Shown here: positions 62,597 through 64,000 of the stretch, in pieces
How the letters are laid out: each line of letters starts with the position of its first letter
Numbering within the stretch: the stretch's first letter is position 1
NCBI RefSeq assembly: GCF_030538595.1
Contig: NZ_JAUNTS010000008.1
Location: forward strand, 62,001 to 126,000
Origin: Kocuria sp.
Lineage (GTDB): Bacteria > Actinomycetota > Actinomycetes > Actinomycetales > Micrococcaceae
Direction: 5' to 3'
Length of the DNA stretch: 64,000 nt
Notes under the pieces: generated by a model
What the model was told of the DNA's origin: nothing
Database searches by the model: none
The model's input: only the letters and a program-made list of their open reading frames with translations
Translations under genes and position numbers: made by a program

Positions 62597-63448
62597 TCAG
62601 CGCGATCGACGAACCAGTTTGATCAGGAAAACCAGAAAGGCCGTTCCAGCAGCTGCGGCCACTGCCAGGGGCCCTACGCGCTCGCCCAACTGTTCTGCTG
62701 AAGAAGCCGCCTTGAAACTGGCACCTGAAACTTTGCTTCGAGTGCGGTCCACAAATCCGACGGCGGAGTTCTGAACGTGATTCTTGCGAGCCTCGGCGTC
62801 GTCGCGCAGTTCCTTGAGTTTCTCGCGGCGCACGCTGAGACGCTGACGCAATTGTGCCTCGGTGGGAGCTGGCGGCTGATGTGAAGACTGGGCTTTCTTC
62901 TCCTTCTTCTCCTGAGCCTTGCGCTCCGTGGCCTCCGCCTCCTCCCTACGCACACGAGCTTCGGTGTAGGCGGAACCCTCTTTGACCACACCGAGGTCGT
63001 ATTTCAAACCACGGATGGCGCGGACGGGATTCAAGGGCATGGCGCTCTTGATCATGAGCGCACCCACAGCAGCCAAAACAATGAGCACCAGCAAGAAGAA
63101 AGCTGCCACGATCAGAGCCGACAGCCAGAACGGCATGACCTGAGCCAGACCGGCCACTGCGGCCACCACCAGAGCAATCGTGGCCAGCAGCAGGAACACC
63201 AGCCCCACCACCACAAAGGCGACGCCCTTGCCAACCTTGATGCCCTTGTCTTTGAGTTCCAGTTTGGCCAGAGCCAATTCGTCCTGGATTTGGCGCGGCA
63301 GCAGCTTGCTGAACACCTTGACAACGTCCGGCAGCGACGCCGCACCGGCCTGGGATGAGCGCTGCGTGGCGGTGCCCGCTGCAAGGTTGGCTCGCTCCGA
63401 ACCGCCGCTGTGGGCCGAGTTCGCTTGCGAATCCACGGACGTGGACAT
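62597..63448 (-). CDS. phage-holin-superfamily III (DUF1469-like) membrane protein
   Basis: 283 residues. Helix LPRQIQDELALAKLELKDKG, then two strong membrane helices (VAFVVVGLVFLLLATIALVV, ALIVAAFFLLVLIVLAAVGA), then NPVRAIRGLKYDLGVVKEGS: the common actinobacterial putative-holin domain. A long charged cytoplasmic region follows (EEAEATERKAQEKKEKKA, LSVRREKLKELRDDAEA) and a third helix at the C-terminus (GPLAVAAAAGTAFLVFLIKL). Despite the name these are chromosomal cell-envelope proteins, not lysis holins. ATG follows GGAGGCAGTA. Confidence 0.8.
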   Translation of the reverse strand: MSTSVDSQANSAHSGGSERANLAAGTATQRSSQAGAASLPDVVKVFSKLLPRQIQDELALAKLELKDKGIKVGKGVAFVVVGLVFLLLATIALVVAAVAGLAQVMPFWLSALIVAAFFLLVLIVLAAVGALMIKSAMPLNPVRAIRGLKYDLGVVKEGSAYTEARVRREEAEATERKAQEKKEKKAQSSHQPPAPTEAQLRQRLSVRREKLKELRDDAEARKNHVQNSAVGFVDRTRSKVSGASFKAASSAEQLGERVGPLAVAAAAGTAFLVFLIKLVRRSR

Positions 63449-63869
63449 TACTGCCTCCGTAAAATTCTAGATCAGCAGCAACCTGATGGTTACTTTGTTC
63501 TCAGCCACCAAAGTATCACCGGGCTGATGAAAATGTTGCTTGGCCCAGACACCTGTAGGCCCACCAACTCCACTGTGGGGACGAAAAAGATCACCTCCCG
63601 CTACCGCTTGACCACCCCACGTGAGAGGCATCACAGCACAAAGTTCATGATTCCGCAGACACCGTGTTGCATCTTTGGTGACAAGTCCTTTAACGTTGCA
63701 CCGTTATGGAACCGTGATAGTCCCTCCCCCTTTCCGGTTCCCGCGCTTCCCCACGGATCATTTTCCGCACACTTTTGCTGCCCGCGGCCTCTTTGGCCTG
63801 GCCGGGACCGGTTGTGCGCGCACCAAAGTGGTCCTTTGACTCATGTCTCCCACCAGGAAGCAAACACGG
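63449..63869 (+). promoter_or_regulatory. rpf upstream region
   Basis: About 420 bases without a gene between divergent holin-family and rpf genes. GTGACA (near 63680) and CGTTAT, 18 bases later, could be a promoter. Long leaders are usual for rpf genes, and some carry c-di-AMP (ydaO) riboswitches; I could not match that core here. Confidence 0.3.
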
Positions 63870-64000
63870 ATGAAGAACCCCCGTTTTCTCAGTGCTGCCG
63901 TCACCGTGGCTGTTGGCGGCGGCACCCTCGCTGCCGTAGGCGCCACCCCTGCCAACGCAGCTCCGGAGTCCGACTGGGACGCCCTGGCCCAGTGCGAATC
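63870..64000 (+). CDS. resuscitation-promoting factor, N-terminal part (runs off the window)
   Basis: Forty-three codons from ATG 63870 (AGGAAG upstream). Signal peptide NPRFLSAAVTVAVGGGTLAA with AxA site (TPANAAPE), followed by SDWDALAQCES, the beginning of the Rpf transglycosylase domain including the catalytic Glu in QCES. Rpf proteins are secreted muralytic enzymes that wake dormant actinobacteria. The rest lies outside. Confidence 0.85.
   Translation, partial: MKNPRFLSAAVTVAVGGGTLAAVGATPANAAPESDWDALAQCE

Noticed and set aside
62597..63448. Prophage lysis module (holin annotation)
   Set aside because: The holin-superfamily III label refers to a common chromosomal actinobacterial membrane protein; no endolysin or phage gene is adjacent.
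63449..63869. c-di-AMP (ydaO) riboswitch before rpf
   Set aside because: Many actinobacterial rpf genes have one, but I could not find the conserved core strands here. A covariance search would decide.

Overview
The window is high-GC actinobacterial chromosome. Gene content and order (rpsB-tsf-pyrH-frr-cdsA; dxr/rseP/ispG; proS-rimP-nusA-ylxR-infB-rbfA-truB-ribF-rpsO-pnp; a WhiB-type protein; an actinobacterial SAM-IV-type leader; an Rpf-like secreted protein) point to Micrococcales, most likely Micrococcaceae. Pyruvate formate-lyase would suit a facultative, Rothia-like member, but the genus cannot be fixed from sequence alone. Most housekeeping genes lie on the minus strand, so the conserved blocks read from right to left.

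Region by region. 1-1.9 kb: start of pnp, and rpsO. 2.1-7.7 kb: an accessory minus-strand operon that looks like a type VII-secreted glycine-zipper toxin with a small partner, two tandem membrane proteins that are candidate immunity proteins, and a leftover toxin C-terminus. 8.0-12.2 kb: aldo/keto reductase, ribF, an acetyltransferase, a membrane protein and a Tat-type exported protein. 12.45-20.73 kb: a compact integrated element bounded by a 26-bp direct repeat. It carries integrase, repressor, excisionase-like protein, RepA-like ATPase, a WhiB-type regulator, a structured noncoding segment and an HK97-like capsid gene, but no terminase, portal or tail genes, so it looks like a capsid-encoding phage satellite. 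20.7-30 kb: the truB-to-proS translation block. 30-33 kb: two related lipoprotein genes, one split by an amber codon, then a GNAT protein. 33.3-48.3 kb: the usual dxr-rseP-ispG neighbourhood, opened by about 11 kb carrying metQNI with a riboswitch, pflBA, a LssY_C-like membrane protein, an orphan ATP-grasp enzyme and a hydrolase; families of long palindromic repeats lie around this insertion. 48.5-52 kb: a stress membrane protein, a CRP-type site with DUF485-actP acetate uptake genes, and a DivIVA-repeat protein. 52-57 kb: cdsA, frr, pyrH, tsf, rpsB. 57-64 kb: an M23 peptidase, an orphan toxin/immunity pair, a toxin-antitoxin pair lying between a tRNA-Met gene and a copy of its 3' half, a glycosyltransferase, a transporter, a holin-family membrane protein and the start of an rpf gene.

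How the parts may work together: metQNI under SAM control imports methionine, pflBA gives anaerobic pyruvate cleavage, and ActP with DUF485 recovers acetate under likely cAMP/CRP-type control. The accessory parts (T7SS-type toxin locus, satellite, tRNA-linked toxin modules) are competition or mobile modules set between stable core operons.
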